NCBI RefSeq assembly: GCF_007830515.1
Contig: NZ_VLKT01000015.1
Coordinates: forward strand, 1 to 64,000
Length of the DNA: 64,000 bases
Direction of reading: 5' to 3'
Origin: Mesorhizobium tianshanense
Lineage (GTDB): Bacteria > Pseudomonadota > Alphaproteobacteria > Rhizobiales > Rhizobiaceae
How positions within the stretch are numbered: position 1 is the first letter of the stretch; each line of letters begins with the position of its first letter. Positions 9,013 through 18,340 of the stretch are shown one piece after another. The position numbers were made by a program, and so were the translations under genes. The notes beneath the pieces are model-generated. The model was given only the letters and a program-made list of their open reading frames with translations, was not told the DNA's origin and made no database searches.

Positions 9013-9413
9013 TAAAGTCCGAGGAACCAGCTTTCCGGGTCTTTGACCGGCTCGCCGCGCTGCAGCGCCTGCAGGCCGAGAATGCAGCGCGCGATGAACC
9101 AGACGGCGACGGCGAACATCAGCACGACGCCTATCGCCACCATCATCAGCACAACCGAGATCAGCGCATAAAGCAGGCCGATCCAGAAGGTACGGATCAG
9201 GAATGTGTAGTGGCTCTCGACGAAGCCACCTGATTTGCCGCGGTTGATATAGGCCAGAACGATGCCGACAATACCGGTGACGCCGATGACCAGGCTGGCG
9301 AGATAAAGGATGTAGATGACCAGTGCATTGGTCGGACCGGGCTCCAGCCAGCGGTCGGTCTGGCGCGGTGCGGGCTTGCCGGAATCGGTCGGGCCTGGAT
9401 TGATATCGCTCAT
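9012..9413 (-). CDS. DUF4870/Tic20-like membrane protein inside the glc operon
   Basis: A 133-aa protein with a polar N-terminus (about 1-28) and three hydrophobic segments: ALVIYILYLASLVIGVTGIV, a central stretch FWIGLLYALISVVLMMVAIG, and VVLMFAVAVWFIARCILGLQ. The pattern and the closing ALQRGEPVKDPESWF resemble DUF4870 proteins, whose function is not established. Its ATG overlaps the glcE stop by 4 nt (ATGA), so it is co-translated with the glycolate oxidase subunits. It could anchor or assist the complex, which otherwise has no membrane-spanning subunit here; that is inference. Confidence 0.85.
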   Translation of the reverse strand: MSDINPGPTDSGKPAPRQTDRWLEPGPTNALVIYILYLASLVIGVTGIVGIVLAYINRGKSGGFVESHYTFLIRTFWIGLLYALISVVLMMVAIGVVLMFAVAVWFIARCILGLQALQRGEPVKDPESWFLGL

Positions 9414-10666
9414 GATGCTGCTCCCTCGGTTGCCGGGCCAAGAGTAGCAGAGCCTGCAGCCGGCGTCATACGACCGGGATTGAGGATGTTCTTCGGGTCG
9501 AATTCGGCTTTGAGCCTCGCCGACAAAGCTGCCAGTTGCGGCGCCTGCGGCTCGAACACCGGCACGGCGGCGCGATGCGAAGGGGCGGCGCGCACCAGTG
9601 TCGCATGGCCGCCGCCATACTGTCTCACCAGTCCGCGCAGAAGATCGGCTTCGGGATCGCCATGCTCCATGCGCAGCCAGATCAATCCGCCCTGCCAGTC
9701 ATAGAAGGCATCGACGGCCGCCTGCATGCGCAGCGCCAGAACCATCTGGTGGCCTTGCGCCGGCGCCATCGACACGCGCCATACCGGCTTTTCCAGGCCG
9801 TCGGCAAACGGCGCGCAATCTCTGATATCGCGCCAGACGGAATGCGAGATCTCGCCCGAAATCTCCTCGAGCGGGCCGGCATTTGCGAGCAGGGCCTTCA
9901 GCGCGGCAATGCGATAGGCGACCGACGGGCCGAACCCCTCGACGCGCAACAGCGTCGCCGCGGCGCTGCCGAGACTGCCGCCGGCGACCCGTGCGGCAAC
10001 GCGTTCTGGAAGGTGGGCAGCGCTCGACACTTCGGCACTGGAGCCGAGCGCCAGCGCCATGGCGGCGGCGGCATGGTCGTCGAGCAGGCCGCGCAGAGCG
10101 AGCGTGACTTCGGTCTCGGCTGATGGCAGCACCTTGAAGGTGACGTCGGTGAGGACGGCCAGCGTGCCCCAGCTGTTGGCCATGAGCTTGGACAGGTCGT
10201 AGCCGGTGACGTTCTTGACCACGCGGCCGCCGGACTTGAAGGCCTCGCCGCGACCGGAAACGGCCGATATGCCGAGGATATGATCGCGCGCCGCACCCGC
10301 CTTCAGCCGGCGCGGGCCGCAAAGGTTCGCGGCAAGTGCGCCACCGATGGTGCCTTTGCCCGGTTCGCCGCCGAGCAGCGGTCCGTAATCCAGCGGCTCG
10401 AAGGCCAGCTGCTGGCCGTTTTCGGCAAGCAGGCTTTCGATCTCGGCAAGCGGCGTGCCGGCCTTTGCCGACAGCACCAGTTCGGCCGGCTCGTAAAGCG
10501 TGACGCCGGACAGCTTCGACAGGTCGAGCGTGTGTTCGGCCTGCAGCGGACGGCCGATGCCGCGCTTGGAGCCATGGCCAAGGATTTCGAGCGGCGAGTC
10601 TTCGGCGGCTGCCCAAGCGACGGTGGACAGGACTTCTGCTGCGGTGGATGGGGTGAAGGTGGTCAT
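9410..10666 (-). CDS. glcE: Glycolate oxidase FAD-binding subunit
   Basis: Second FAD-domain subunit of glycolate dehydrogenase. The 418-aa protein has a PCMH-type FAD fold: [13 protein letters not shown] near the start, [20 protein letters not shown] in the middle and [14 protein letters not shown]. The C-terminal part ends [20 protein letters not shown], typical of this oxidase family. ATG 10666 was chosen because residues further upstream are repeat-derived sequence. It overlaps the next gene by 4 nt. A 160-bp palindromic repeat separates it from glcD. Confidence 0.94.
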   Translation of the reverse strand: MTTFTPSTAAEVLSTVAWAAAEDSPLEILGHGSKRGIGRPLQAEHTLDLSKLSGVTLYEPAELVLSAKAGTPLAEIESLLAENGQQLAFEPLDYGPLLGGEPGKGTIGGALAANLCGPRRLKAGAARDHILGISAVSGRGEAFKSGGRVVKNVTGYDLSKLMANSWGTLAVLTDVTFKVLPSAETEVTLALRGLLDDHAAAAMALALGSSAEVSSAAHLPERVAARVAGGSLGSAAATLLRVEGFGPSVAYRIAALKALLANAGPLEEISGEISHSVWRDIRDCAPFADGLEKPVWRVSMAPAQGHQMVLALRMQAAVDAFYDWQGGLIWLRMEHGDPEADLLRGLVRQYGGGHATLVRAAPSHRAAVPVFEPQAPQLAALSARLKAEFDPKNILNPGRMTPAAGSATLGPATEGAAS

Positions 10667-10710
10667 GGGACGGAGGCGCCAATGGCAAACGCGGAAACGC
10701 CGTGTTCCTT

Positions 10711-10868
10711 CGCGCCCCCCTCTGTCCTGCCGGACATCTCCCCCTCTAGGGGGGAGATCGAATGTCGCGTTGGGTTTCGCCAATCCACAACCTCGAAGAA
10801 AGAGCGAGGCGCGCAAGCTGCCAATCTCCCCCCTTGAGGGGGAGATGTCCGGCAGGACAGAGGGGGGT
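10711..10868. repeat. RIME-like palindrome between glcD and glcE
   Basis: Same element as 2549-2708: outer ends GCGCCCCCCTCTGTCCTG and CAGGACAGAGGGGGG, inner arms CATCTCCCCCTC and GAGGGGGAGATG, and an unrelated central stretch. It lies inside the glc transcript, so it would fold in the mRNA between two operon genes. Confidence 0.8.
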
Positions 10869-10890
10869 GTTCAAGCACCAACGTACCCAC

Positions 10891-12387
10891 TCAAAACCTC
10901 GGAATGTCCGGAAACGCCAGTTGCCCGCGATGCACGTGCATGCGTCCGAGCTCGGCGCAGCGGCGCAGTTGCGGAAACACCTTGCCCGGATTGAGCAGAT
11001 GGTTGGGATCGAAAGCGCATTTGACCCGCATCTGCTGGTCGAGGTCGATCTGGTTGAACATTTCCGGCATCAGATCGCGCTTCTCCACCCCCACTCCGTG
11101 CTCGCCGGTCAGCACGCCGCCGACCTTGACGCAGAGCCGCAGGATGTCGGCGCCGAAACTCTCCGCCTTGTCGAGCTCACCGGGCACGTTGGCGTCGTAG
11201 AGAATCAGAGGGTGCAGGTTGCCGTCGCCGGCGTGAAAGACATTGGCGACGCCGAGTCCGTATTTCTCGGAGAGTTCGCGCATGCCGTGCAGCACGCGCG
11301 GCAGTTCCTTGCGCGGGATGGTGCCGTCCATGCAGTAATAGTCGGGCGAGATGCGGCCGACCGCCGGAAAGGCAGCCTTTCGCCCGGCCCAGAACGTTAG
11401 CCGCTCCTGTTCAGATTGCGATACTCGACAGGTGGTCGAGCCGTTCCTGTAGGCGATGGCTTCGACAAGGCCGATCAGGTGATCGACCTCGACCCCCGGC
11501 CCGTCGAGCTCGACGATCAGCAACGCCTCGACATCGAGCGGATAGCCGGCATGGACGAAATCCTCGGCTGCGTGGATCGCCGGGCGGTCCATCATCTCCA
11601 TGCCGCCCGGGATAATGCCGGCGCCGATGATGTCGGCGACGCATTGGCCGCCCTGCTCACTGGTCGGGAAGCCGATCAGCAGCGCACGCGCCGTCTCAGG
11701 CTTCTTCAGGATACGCACGGTGACCTCGGTGACGACGCCGAGAAGCCCTTCGGAACCGGTCATGACTCCGAGCAGGTCATAACCTTCCGCGTCGAGATGC
11801 TTGCCGCCCAGCCGCACCACCTCGCCATTCATCAGCACCATCTCGATGCCGAGCACGTTGTTGGCGGTGAGGCCGTATTTCAGGCAATGCACGCCGCCGG
11901 AATTCTCCGCGACATTGCCGCCGATCGAGCAGGCGATCTGGGAGGATGGATCGGGGGCGTAGTAGAAGCCCTCCTGCTCGACGGCGGTGGTGATGCCGAG
12001 ATTGGTGACGCCCGGCTGGGCGACGACGGTGCGGTTGGGAAAATCGATCTCGAGGATGCGGTTGAAGCGGCTCATGACCAGCAGCACGGCGTCTTCGAGC
12101 GGCAGCGCGCCGCCGGACAGCGAGGTGCCGGAGCCGCGCGGCACGACGCGGATGTTGCGGTCGTTGCAATATTTCAGCACGCGGGAAACCTGCGCCACCG
12201 TTTCGGGCAGCACCACGACCAGCGGCAATTGCCGATAGGCGGTAAGGCCATCACTCTCGAAGGCGCGCATTGAATTGGCAGCGTCGACGACGCCTTCGCC
12301 GGGCACGATGATGCGCATATCGGCGACGATCTCGTCGCGCCGGCGCATCGTGGCGTCGTCTGGCTTCGGCATCAGCAGGCCGGACAT
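10891..12387 (-). CDS. glcD: Glycolate oxidase, FAD-linked subunit
   Basis: Catalytic FAD subunit that oxidises glycolate to glyoxylate. The 498-aa product matches GlcD length. It contains the FAD-binding loop [33 protein letters not shown], the C-terminal [10 protein letters not shown] and [15 protein letters not shown] 12387 is preceded by AGGAGAC, a good ribosome-binding site. A 21-bp palindrome (12408-12428) sits 21 bp upstream of the start and may be the operator of the nearby GntR regulator. First gene of glcDE-DUF4870-glcF. Confidence 0.96.
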   Translation of the reverse strand: MSGLLMPKPDDATMRRRDEIVADMRIIVPGEGVVDAANSMRAFESDGLTAYRQLPLVVVLPETVAQVSRVLKYCNDRNIRVVPRGSGTSLSGGALPLEDAVLLVMSRFNRILEIDFPNRTVVAQPGVTNLGITTAVEQEGFYYAPDPSSQIACSIGGNVAENSGGVHCLKYGLTANNVLGIEMVLMNGEVVRLGGKHLDAEGYDLLGVMTGSEGLLGVVTEVTVRILKKPETARALLIGFPTSEQGGQCVADIIGAGIIPGGMEMMDRPAIHAAEDFVHAGYPLDVEALLIVELDGPGVEVDHLIGLVEAIAYRNGSTTCRVSQSEQERLTFWAGRKAAFPAVGRISPDYYCMDGTIPRKELPRVLHGMRELSEKYGLGVANVFHAGDGNLHPLILYDANVPGELDKAESFGADILRLCVKVGGVLTGEHGVGVEKRDLMPEMFNQIDLDQQMRVKCAFDPNHLLNPGKVFPQLRRCAELGRMHVHRGQLAFPDIPRF

Positions 12388-12407
12388 CGACAGTCTCCTT
12401 CGATCGA

Positions 12408-12428
12408 CTGGTAAAAATCTTTTACCAG
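12408..12428. promoter_or_regulatory. Putative GntR-family operator upstream of glcD
   Basis: Perfect inverted repeat CTGGTAAAA-atc-TTTTACCAG. It lies between the likely promoter and the ribosome-binding site of glcD, a position suited to repression. FadR/LldR-type GntR regulators bind TGGT-n-ACCA palindromes, and a related site precedes the local GntR gene at 14218-14236. Confidence 0.6.
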
Positions 12429-12523
12429 CGACTTGTGTCTGTTGCAAATCCTGCTTTGGCCGAACTCGAGCGCCGATGCTGGGCAGCCTTCCGCAGCGGC
12501 AATCTGCCGCTGAGGTTTCTCTC

Positions 12524-12735
12524 TCCCCCTGGTGGAGGGTAATCGCATGTGGGATCCCCCTCATCCGGCCGCTTCGCGGCCACCTTCTCCCCGCTGGGGA
12601 GAAGAGGCTGGCATCAACGCTGGCGACCTCCTCTCCCCTCGGGGAGAGGTCGGATTGCCCCGAATTGCCCTTCGCAATTCGGTTGGCAATCCGGGTGAGG
12701 GGCACTTGCCCATATGCGGATGCCCTCCCCACAAG
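12524..12735. repeat. Mosaic intergenic repeat upstream of glcD
   Basis: Stacked short hairpins: GGCCGCTTCGCGGCC, CTTCTCCCCGCTGGGGAGAAG, CTCTCCCCTCGGGGAGAG and GAATTGCCCTTCGCAATTC, bordered by CCCCTCATCC and GGGTGAGGGG. No coding signal is seen in this 370-bp gap. Confidence 0.65.
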
Positions 12736-12756
12736 AAGAGGAGGGTGACCCAGGTC

Positions 12757-14082
12757 CTACTCGCCCGCCTGCTTGGCGGGTTCGGAGTGCAGGCGGCGGA
12801 CACGGCGCACGCCCCACCAGACGAGCAGGATGGCGAGCGGCACCGAGGCGGCGGTGACGACCTCCGGCGCGAAGGCATGGCCGAAGATCGAAGCGCCCTT
12901 GGCGACGTAGCCGATGAGGCCGACGACGTAGTAGGAGACGGCGGCGACCGAGAGACCCTCCACCGTCTGCTGCAGCCGCAATTGCAGGCGGGCGCGGTTG
13001 TTCATCGAAGCCAGCAGATCGCGGTTCTGTTTCTCGACCTCGACATCGACCCAGGTGCGCAGCAGCGTGGTGGCGCGGGTGAGCTTCGTCGACAGATTGG
13101 CCTGACGCTCCTCGACCGAACGGCAGGTGCGCATGGCCGGCGCCACGCGGCGCTGCAGGAAGCCGCCCCAGGTGTCGTAGCCAGGCACGGCCTCTTCCTC
13201 AAGCGCCTCCAGCCGTTCGCGGACGATGCCGTCATAGGCGCGGCTGGCGCCGAAGCGGTAGAGGCTGGAGGCGGCATCGGCCTCCAGCTCGGCGGCAAGC
13301 TCGGTCAGGTCGGCAAGCAGCGTCTGGCTGTCGCGGGTTTCGGCGACCTTCATTTCCAGCGTGGCCTGCGCCAGCCGGTCCTCGATGCGGCGCGTGCGTG
13401 CGGACAGCGTCAGCGCCAGTGGCAGGCCAAGCATGGCCAGCGTGCGGTAGGTTTCGATGTCGATCAGCCGTTGCGCCAGCGCGCCGGTGCGTGCCGGCGT
13501 CAGGCCGCGGTCGAGCACCAGCATGCGGGTCATGCCGTTGCCGTCCTGGCGGAAATCGGTGACGATGGCGGCGTTGCCGCGCTCGACCAGCGAATAGCAA
13601 AGGCTGGTCGGGTCGAAGCTGGCGATCAGCTCCTCGCTCGTCTGCGTCCACTTCCTGATTTCGAGCCTGATGCCGGAAATCACCGTTCCAGGCGGGGAAA
13701 ACCCGTGGCCGAACGGCGAATCTTCCTGAGCCCTGCCGTTTTCTGCGAGCGGCCCTTCCCATAGATAGGTCGAGAATTCCGTGTGCCGCTCCCAGCGCAG
13801 CGAGCCCTTGCCCCACTTCATCGCGTGGTGGCGGGCATGAGGGTCGGGCGCGGCGATGCCGAGGCGCCGCGACAATTCGGAAAGCACGGCCTGGTCGACG
13901 CCGGAGCCAGCTTCGGTCATGAAGGAAAGCTGCACCAGCACACGCGGTTTCTCGACCAGCGGATGCGGACGGGCATGAACCTCGCCGAGCGCGCCAGGCC
14001 GTCCCTCATGCGCCGGGAAGCCCATGACGCTGCCCTTGACGCGCGGCTGAAATTCGAGGTTTGACGAGTCGTCGTCTGGCAC
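12757..14082 (-). CDS. DUF3422 family membrane-anchored protein
   Basis: A 441-aa protein of a conserved proteobacterial family without an established function. The N-terminal 340 residues are soluble, with ALGEVHARPHPLVEKPRVLVQLSF near the start and helical segments later that suggest coiled coils. Two hydrophobic segments near the C-terminus (SVAAVSYYVVGLIGYVAKGA and VTAASVPLAILLVWWGVRRV) place it in the inner membrane, ending in a basic tail. The start is GTG at 14082. It lies between the glc operon and the GntR gene and is read away from the latter. Confidence 0.9.
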   Translation of the reverse strand: MPDDDSSNLEFQPRVKGSVMGFPAHEGRPGALGEVHARPHPLVEKPRVLVQLSFMTEAGSGVDQAVLSELSRRLGIAAPDPHARHHAMKWGKGSLRWERHTEFSTYLWEGPLAENGRAQEDSPFGHGFSPPGTVISGIRLEIRKWTQTSEELIASFDPTSLCYSLVERGNAAIVTDFRQDGNGMTRMLVLDRGLTPARTGALAQRLIDIETYRTLAMLGLPLALTLSARTRRIEDRLAQATLEMKVAETRDSQTLLADLTELAAELEADAASSLYRFGASRAYDGIVRERLEALEEEAVPGYDTWGGFLQRRVAPAMRTCRSVEERQANLSTKLTRATTLLRTWVDVEVEKQNRDLLASMNNRARLQLRLQQTVEGLSVAAVSYYVVGLIGYVAKGASIFGHAFAPEVVTAASVPLAILLVWWGVRRVRRLHSEPAKQAGE

Positions 14083-14217
14083 GGCTGGTCCCCCGGGCTT
14101 CTATGAACCCTTTTGGCAATCGCGTCCCTCTAGAGCCAATCCCCGGGGGACGCAAACAACAAGTTAGCCGAAAGCAATCTGCCGCGGCGGCATCGAACCC
14201 GACCAGATCGGGCAAAG

Positions 14218-14236
14218 TGGATAAATAATTTGACCA
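14218..14236. promoter_or_regulatory. Putative operator of the GntR/lldD genes
   Basis: TGGATAAATAATTTGACCA is an imperfect 19-bp palindrome 55 bp upstream of the GntR start. Read on the minus strand it matches the glcD palindrome at 14 of 19 positions (TGGT-AAA-T-TTT-CCA). Confidence 0.55.
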
Positions 14237-14290
14237 GTTGGCGCCGCTGGCTTTATCCTGCGCGACACCGGTTCAATCCCAGGCGCCCCG

Positions 14291-15094
14291 TTGAGCGACA
14301 TTTTCTCCAGGATCGAGCATTCCCGCACCGCCGACGAGGTGGTGCAGCAGATCGAGAACCTGATCCTCGAAGGCGTTCTGCGCACCGGCGACAGGCTGCC
14401 CGGCGAGCGCGAGCTGGCGCGCCGGTTCGAGGTGTCGCGGCCGATCCTGCGCGACGCACTGAAGGCGCTGGAGGGGCGCGGGCTTTTGACGACGCGGCCC
14501 GGCGGCGGCACCCATGTCGCCGATGTCATCGGCCAATTGTTCACCAAGCCGGTGACGGACCTGATCTCCATGCACCGCAAGGCGGCAACCGACTATCTGG
14601 AGTATCGCCGCGAGATCGAGGCGGTGGCGGCCGAATATGCGGCGCGGCGCGCCACATCGGACGATCTGGCGCTGCTCGACCGCATCATGGCGCGCATGGA
14701 CGAGGCGCACCGGACCGGCAATTTCGACGACGAGGCGGAAATCGACGTCGAGTTCCACCACGCGATCTGCGAATGCGCGCACAACATCATCCTCCTGCAC
14801 ACGCTGCGCTCATGCTACCGGCTGCTGTCGGAGGGCGTGTTCCAGAACCGGCTCCTGGTGTTCAACGTGCCGGGCGCGCGCGAGGCGCTGCTTTCGCAGC
14901 ACCGGGCGATCCATGCGGCGATCAAGGCCGGCGATCCGGCGGCCGCACGGCAGGCGGCGATGGACCACATCACCCATGTCGAACGCGCCATGGTCGAGGC
15001 CGAGCGCAGCGGTGACTGGCAGCGCGTGTCGCGGCTGAGGCTCATGCAGCGCTCCGAAGCCGGCGACAGCGAGCCGGCCAGGAAACGCTCGTGA
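14291..15094 (+). CDS. GntR/FCD family regulator of 2-hydroxyacid genes
   Basis: A 267-aa transcription factor. Residues about 8-75 form the GntR winged helix (GDRLPGERELARRFEVSRPI), and residues 100-235 form an all-helical FCD ligand domain with the acidic/His metal-site pattern (EFHHAICECAHN, SQHRAIHAAIKAGD). FadR-subfamily members of this type (LldR, GlcC, PdhR) sense lactate, glycolate or pyruvate. The frame starts at TTG 14291; no in-frame ATG gives a complete helix-turn-helix. It is followed 57 bp later by lldD, and similar palindromes precede it and glcD, so it probably controls both sets. Confidence 0.9.
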   Translation: MSDIFSRIEHSRTADEVVQQIENLILEGVLRTGDRLPGERELARRFEVSRPILRDALKALEGRGLLTTRPGGGTHVADVIGQLFTKPVTDLISMHRKAATDYLEYRREIEAVAAEYAARRATSDDLALLDRIMARMDEAHRTGNFDDEAEIDVEFHHAICECAHNIILLHTLRSCYRLLSEGVFQNRLLVFNVPGAREALLSQHRAIHAAIKAGDPAAARQAAMDHITHVERAMVEAERSGDWQRVSRLRLMQRSEAGDSEPARKRS

Positions 15095-15151
15095 GCGCCA
15101 GCCAAGAAAAATCAACAACCACGAATTAGCGAAGAAACCAGCGGGAAGCCC

Positions 15152-16288
15152 ATGAGCATGATCCTCACCATCGCCGACCTCAAGGACCTGGCGCGCCGCC
15201 GCGTGCCGAAGATGTTCTTCGACTATGCCGATTCAGGTGGGTGGACCGAAAGCACCTACCGGGCCAACGAGGAGGATTTCCAGAAGATCAAGTTCCGCCA
15301 GCGCGTACTGGTCGACATGAGCAACCGCTCGCTGGAATCGACCATGATCGGCGAAAAGGTGGCGATGCCGGTGGCGCTTGCGCCGACCGGCATGACGGGC
15401 ATGCAGCATCCCGACGGCGAGATGCTGGCGGCGCAGGCGGCGGAGGAATTCGGCGTGCCGTTCACGCTGTCGACGATGAGCATCTGCTCGATCGAGGACG
15501 TCGCATCCGTGACCAAGAAGCCGTTCTGGTTCCAGCTCTATGTGTTGCGCGACAAGGATTTCGTCCTCGATCTCATCGACAGGGCGAAAGCGGCGAAATG
15601 CTCGGCGCTGGTGCTGACGCTCGACCTGCAGATCCTCGGCCAGCGCCACAAGGATATCCGCAACGGGCTTTCGGCGCCGCCGCGCTTCACGCCGAAACAC
15701 ATCTGGCAGATGGCGACCAGGCCGGGCTGGTGCATTGGCATGGCAGGCACCAAGCGCCGGACCTTCCGCAACATCGTCGGCCACGCCAAGGGCGTCGGCG
15801 ACCTCACTTCGCTGTCGTCGTGGACGACGGAGCAGTTCGATCCGCATCTGTCGTGGAAGGACGTTGCCTGGATCAAGGAACGCTGGGGCGGCAAGCTGAT
15901 CCTGAAGGGCATCCTCGACAAGGAGGACGCGCTGATGGCGGCCAAGACCGGCGCCGACGCGATCATCGTCTCCAATCATGGCGGACGCCAGCTCGACGGT
16001 GCGTCGTCGTCGATCGCAGTGCTCGAAGAGATCGCCGACGCGGTCGGCGATACGATCGAGGTCCATATGGATGGCGGCATCCGCTCGGGCCAGGACGTGC
16101 TGAAGGCGCTGTGCCTTGGCGCCAAGGGCACCTATATCGGCCGGCCTTTCCTTTACGGCCTGGGCGCGCTCGGCAAGGACGGCGTCACAAAAGCCTTGGA
16201 AATCATCCGCAAAGAGATGGACATAACGCTGGCGCTGTGCGGAAAGCGTCTGGTGACCGACATGGGCAAGGATCAGCTTCGGCGTTAG
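15152..16288 (+). CDS. lldD: FMN-dependent L-lactate dehydrogenase / alpha-hydroxyacid oxidase
   Basis: Oxidises L-lactate (or a related 2-hydroxyacid) to the 2-oxoacid, passing electrons to the respiratory chain. The 378-aa TIM barrel shows the family hallmarks: MFFDYADSGGWTE near the start, the substrate/FMN strand LAPTGMTGMQHPDGE, the active-site His-Arg motif SNHGGRQLDGA and the phosphate loop DGGIRSG. Length is close to E. coli LldD. It sits directly behind the FCD-domain GntR gene. Glycolate as substrate cannot be excluded, but glycolate is covered by glcDEF. Confidence 0.92.
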   Translation: MSMILTIADLKDLARRRVPKMFFDYADSGGWTESTYRANEEDFQKIKFRQRVLVDMSNRSLESTMIGEKVAMPVALAPTGMTGMQHPDGEMLAAQAAEEFGVPFTLSTMSICSIEDVASVTKKPFWFQLYVLRDKDFVLDLIDRAKAAKCSALVLTLDLQILGQRHKDIRNGLSAPPRFTPKHIWQMATRPGWCIGMAGTKRRTFRNIVGHAKGVGDLTSLSSWTTEQFDPHLSWKDVAWIKERWGGKLILKGILDKEDALMAAKTGADAIIVSNHGGRQLDGASSSIAVLEEIADAVGDTIEVHMDGGIRSGQDVLKALCLGAKGTYIGRPFLYGLGALGKDGVTKALEIIRKEMDITLALCGKRLVTDMGKDQLRR

Positions 16289-16374
16289 ACGCCCGTGACG
16301 GTCCGATCACGGAGACAGCGGAAGCATTGGCGGAGCAAGGCATTCACTTTCTCGACGCGCGCGGACCGGACGGT

Positions 16375-17100
16375 ATGCGCGTCTACGCGATCGGCGACGT
16401 GCACGGCCGGCTCGATCTGCTGGTCGCCATGCACCGCCGGATTGCGGCCGAGATCCATCAGGCGCGGCCGGCCGACTGGCGTGTCATTCATCTCGGCGAC
16501 TATGTCGACCGCGGCCCGGACTCCAAGAGCGTCGTCGATTTCCTGATCGAAATTCGAAAACGCGACCCGCGCTACCTGATGCTCGCCGGCAATCACGACA
16601 TCGGCTTCCTCGACTTTCTCGAAGCTCCCGATCCGGATGGGCTTTTCATACGCTATGGCGGCATCCAGACCGCGCAATCCTATGGCGTGGTGATCAATGA
16701 AGGCGGCAACGCATGGTTTGGCAGGTCCGAGGCGGCACTGCGGCAGGGCCACGCGGCGCTGGTCGAGGCCGTGCCGAAAAGCCATGTCGACTTCCTGCGG
16801 TCGCTGCCGTTTTCACTGACGTTCGGGGACTTCTTCTTCTGTCATGCCGGCATCCGGCCCGGCATTGCGCTGGAAATGCAGAGCATGCAGGACCTGATCT
16901 GGATCCGCGACGTCTTCCACAACCATTCAGGTCTCCACCCGAAGATCGTGGTGCATGGCCATACGCCGGTGCCAGAGCCGGAAGTGATGGTCAATCGCGT
17001 CAATATCGACACGCTCGCCTGGCAGTCGGGAAATCTCACTGCGCTCGTCGTGGACGGCGCGGACAAGCGTATCCTGCTGGTATCAGGAGAGAAGGCTTAA
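16375..17100 (+). CDS. Calcineurin-like metallophosphoesterase, serine/threonine phosphatase type
   Basis: A 241-aa phosphoesterase with all five metal motifs in order: GDVHGRLDLL, GDYVDRGPDSK, GNHD, a later CHAG, and HGHTPVPEP. The GDxHG/GDxVDRG/GNHD layout is that of bacterial PPP-like phosphatases (PrpA/PrpB type), which act on phosphoproteins or diadenosine polyphosphates. ATG 16375 starts right at the domain; a TTG at 16333 would add 14 residues, so the start is uncertain. It stands alone downstream of lldD on the same strand. Confidence 0.9.
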   Translation: MRVYAIGDVHGRLDLLVAMHRRIAAEIHQARPADWRVIHLGDYVDRGPDSKSVVDFLIEIRKRDPRYLMLAGNHDIGFLDFLEAPDPDGLFIRYGGIQTAQSYGVVINEGGNAWFGRSEAALRQGHAALVEAVPKSHVDFLRSLPFSLTFGDFFFCHAGIRPGIALEMQSMQDLIWIRDVFHNHSGLHPKIVVHGHTPVPEPEVMVNRVNIDTLAWQSGNLTALVVDGADKRILLVSGEKA

Positions 17101-17136
17101 AGCGCGTCGCGTTTCAAGCCTCTTTTGTGCATGTCA

Positions 17137-17277
17137 TTAGCGAAGCGCGGCGGTGACGCCGTAGCCGTCGACGGCGTTGTGGTTGCTGGCTGCGTCGCTG
17201 GCATAAATGCCGAGGCCGCCCATCATGATGGCGGACAGCATGGCAAAGGACAGAAGCGCTGCTTTCACGGACGTCAT
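17137..17277 (-). CDS. Small secreted or membrane peptide, 46 aa
   Basis: An unannotated-size frame on the minus strand starting ATG at 17277 and ending TAA at 17137. It begins MTSVKAALLSFAMLSAIMMG, a basic start plus hydrophobic stretch as in signal peptides or a single membrane helix. A short polar tail follows (GIYASDAASNHNAVDGYG). A purine-rich AACAAGAG lies just upstream. It lies in the gap between two other genes. No family is recognised; coding is inferred from the signal-like architecture. Confidence 0.5.
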   Translation of the reverse strand: MTSVKAALLSFAMLSAIMMGGLGIYASDAASNHNAVDGYGVTAALR

Positions 17278-17554
17278 CTCTTGTTGGGCTTTCTGCATCT
17301 GTGCACGAGGCGGGTTACCAATGAGTTGAAACGGAAAATACGCCTCAAAGTTTCGACGATTTCGCGCTTCTAGGCATGTTCTGTATCGGAGGTGTGTCGC
17401 GCGAGTGACACAAAAGGTTCATCGCGGTTGCACACAAGATGCAGAGCGCGTGCCTTCTAGGGTGGCGGGCGGCCACAAGCCAAGGACGAAACAAGCTGTC
17501 CACAGCGGATTTTTGCCGCCGTGCCAAATATGCAACGTCGGCAGCGACAAACCG

Positions 17555-18253
17555 TCAGATCGTCGCCACCCAGGCGCGGGCGATGGCCAGCCCGGCGGCA
17601 TCGGCGTCCGGTCCGTTGCGGGCCATTTCGTCGTCGAGCCGGTCGCTCCAGTCCGGATGCCGCTCGGCAATGAGCGGGGCGAAGGATGTGCTCCAGTCGC
17701 GGACCATCGGCCGGTCCGCCTCGAAATGGAACTGAAAGCCATAGACGGCGCGGCCGATGCGAAATGCCTGGTTCTCGGCGACATCGTTGCCGGCGAGCCG
17801 CACCGCATCTTCAGGCAAGACAAAAGTGTCGTCGTGCCATTCGAAGATGGGGAAATTTTCGGGCAGCGCGGCGAGCACCGGGTCGGTCTTTGCAGCCGGA
17901 GTGAGCGAGACCTCATGCCAGCCGAATTCAGAGGCGGCGCCGATCCGGTTCTCGCCGCCGAAGGCGCGCGCGACCAGTTGGCTGCCAAGGCAGATACCGA
18001 GCACGGCGCGATCCTTGTTCGCGAAATCGCGCGTCAGGTCGAGCAGTTCAGGAAAATACGGGCAAATCTCGTCGTCCAGCGCGTTCTGGGCGCCGCCGAG
18101 CACGACCATGGCGTCGTGCGCATCGCCGTCCTGCGGCAGCGTCTCGCCGCGATAGGGCCGGCGCAGGTCTATATCGGCGCCCGCCTCGACAAGCGCGGCG
18201 CCGATCTGGCCAAGGCCCTCACTGTCGAAATTCTGGACCACCAGCACCCGCAT
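17555..18253 (-). CDS. Class I glutamine amidotransferase-like protein
   Basis: A 232-aa GATase1 domain protein like those annotated as GMP synthase-like. The catalytic Cys is C88 in GICLGSQL, and the His-Glu pair is in FQFHFEAD. The N-terminus MRVLVVQNFDSEGLGQIG begins the fold directly, so ATG 18253 was chosen over the longer frame. There is no synthase domain, so it is a stand-alone amidotransferase, perhaps hydrolysing gamma-glutamyl compounds as in PuuD-like enzymes; substrate unknown. Divergent from the CxxC hypothetical gene. Confidence 0.85.
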   Translation of the reverse strand: MRVLVVQNFDSEGLGQIGAALVEAGADIDLRRPYRGETLPQDGDAHDAMVVLGGAQNALDDEICPYFPELLDLTRDFANKDRAVLGICLGSQLVARAFGGENRIGAASEFGWHEVSLTPAAKTDPVLAALPENFPIFEWHDDTFVLPEDAVRLAGNDVAENQAFRIGRAVYGFQFHFEADRPMVRDWSTSFAPLIAERHPDWSDRLDDEMARNGPDADAAGLAIARAWVATI

Positions 18254-18340
18254 CGAAAAACCTGCTGACATGAAAATGATGCGACGAGCGATATCATGCC
18301 GTCGTCGTTCCAGCCAAGATGCGTATTCGGGGAGAAAGCT

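Noticed and set aside
7810..9015. 401-residue open frame on the plus strand opposite glcF
   Set aside because: It is a shadow of the GC-rich glcF coding strand: low-complexity Arg/Ala/Gly composition, no family motifs, whereas glcF has intact Fe-S motifs.
15152..16288. Reading of lldD as a plant-type glycolate oxidase
   Set aside because: A complete glcDEF is present next door, and the placement behind an LldR-like regulator fits lactate better; sequence alone does not settle it.
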